Positions 12,317-12,684 of a DNA stretch of 12,684 nt are shown piece after piece. The position numbers and the translations under genes are program-made. The notes below the pieces were generated by a model that ran no database searches, was not told the DNA's origin, and worked only from the letters and a program-made list of their open reading frames with translations. The DNA comes from Hungateiclostridiaceae bacterium UBA3922 (GTDB lineage: Bacteria; Bacillota; Clostridia; Acetivibrionales; DTU013). Within the stretch, counting starts at the first letter, position 1. Each line of letters begins with the position of its first letter. The stretch covers positions 15,148 to 27,831 of the forward strand of contig DGEQ01000077.1 in NCBI GenBank assembly GCA_002386045.1, written 5' to 3'.

Positions 12317-12684
12317 ATGATTTCCAGGAAAGTTGCCGCAGTCATGCTCGTCCTTGCGGTCCTGCTGTCAGGCTGCGTCGAAAAAGACGCTGAAGGGACC
12401 CGGGGGATCGATGCGGCAGGCGTACATACTGAAGGAAACGGGAACATTGAGGATGACGCAGGTGGATCGCAGGCTGCCGGAGAAACCCAGGCAGACAGCC
12501 TCCTGCCGGAGGAAAACAAAGACGCGCCCGATTTGCCGTCGGGGGAATTTCACGGAAACGGCGGTACAGATGCGGCAGGCATTGATGCCGGTAACAGCGC
12601 CGTGGGAGCAGTTTCGGAGGAGGTACATGCAGGGGATGAGAACGGGACCGGCGTCATTGAACTTATCCCCATGAAGGAACTGCC
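12317..12684 (+). CDS. Lipoprotein, N-terminal part (runs off the window)
   Basis: The frame is open from ATG 12317 to the last base (122 full codons). The signal peptide is MISRKVAAVMLVLAVLLSGC, a classic lipobox with Cys20, so the protein is exported and anchored to the outer face of the membrane. The visible mature part is acidic and low in complexity, rich in Gly, Ala, Asp, Glu and Asn (for example GIDAAGVHTEGNGNIEDDAG), likely a flexible linker before a domain beyond the window. A 12-base repeat GATGCGGCAGGC at 12410 and 12569 encodes the recurring DAAG. The start follows AAGGAG (12303-12308). Function unknown; a substrate-binding or cell-envelope role would be a guess. Confidence 0.85.
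   Translation, partial: MISRKVAAVMLVLAVLLSGCVEKDAEGTRGIDAAGVHTEGNGNIEDDAGGSQAAGETQADSLLPEENKDAPDLPSGEFHGNGGTDAAGIDAGNSAVGAVSEEVHAGDENGTGVIELIPMKEL

Noticed and set aside
12280..12393. GTG-started 37-residue frame overlapping the second lipoprotein
   Set aside because: It has an AAGGAG upstream, but it is in another frame over a well-supported signal peptide and codes an Arg/Cys-rich sequence with no features.

Overview
The window is a chromosomal segment of a Gram-positive anaerobe, most likely class Clostridia (Bacillota). The inference rests on four things: the gene order map - KOW protein - infA - rpmJ - rpsM - rpsK - rpsD - rpoA - rplQ - ecfA1/ecfA2/ecfT - truA - rplM - rpsI; strong AGGAGG-type ribosome binding sites; frequent TTG starts; and a 177-residue L17 with the long internal insertion that I recall from clostridial L17 proteins. 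The species cannot be named from sequence alone. I see no tRNA, rRNA, CRISPR array, transposase or phage gene.

Layout. (1) 1-1210: the end of the spc-type cluster, with the C-terminal 180 residues of methionine aminopeptidase, a small KOW RNA-binding protein, IF-1 and the 37-residue L36 (rpmJ). (2) 1211-1551: a 341-base gap with a good extended -10 promoter and a foldable leader of about 240 nt ahead of rpsM. (3) 1552-4722: an alpha operon (S13, S11, S4, RNA polymerase alpha, L17) with a very stable hairpin in the rpsD-rpoA gap, ending in a long terminator that overlaps the rplQ stop codon. (4) 4896-8324: the ECF transporter energising module (EcfA1, EcfA2, EcfT), split by a reverse-strand RsmC/YbxB-type methyltransferase. 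ecfA2 has its own promoter. (5) 8378-9688: a eukaryotic-type hexokinase between ecfT and truA. (6) 9842-11900: truA, then a second promoter and structured leader driving rplM-rpsI, closed by an intrinsic terminator. (7) 11901-12684: two tandem lipoprotein genes. In the first, the reading frame runs through an intrinsic terminator; the second runs off the window.

How the genes fit together. Most of the window makes ribosome parts, initiation factor and RNA polymerase alpha, plus enzymes that finish proteins or RNA (MetAP, TruA, the methyltransferase). EcfA1/A2/T form the shared ATPase and transmembrane module that powers vitamin or metal uptake with S-components encoded elsewhere. The hexokinase and the lipoproteins are accessory to this housekeeping block.

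No clearly new multi-gene system is visible. The points most worth following are: the terminator-inside-ORF lipoprotein (predicted nonstop mRNA); the hexokinase placed in the ECF-truA junction; the His-to-Trp change at a catalytic position of MetAP; and the mutually exclusive hairpins in the rpsM leader.
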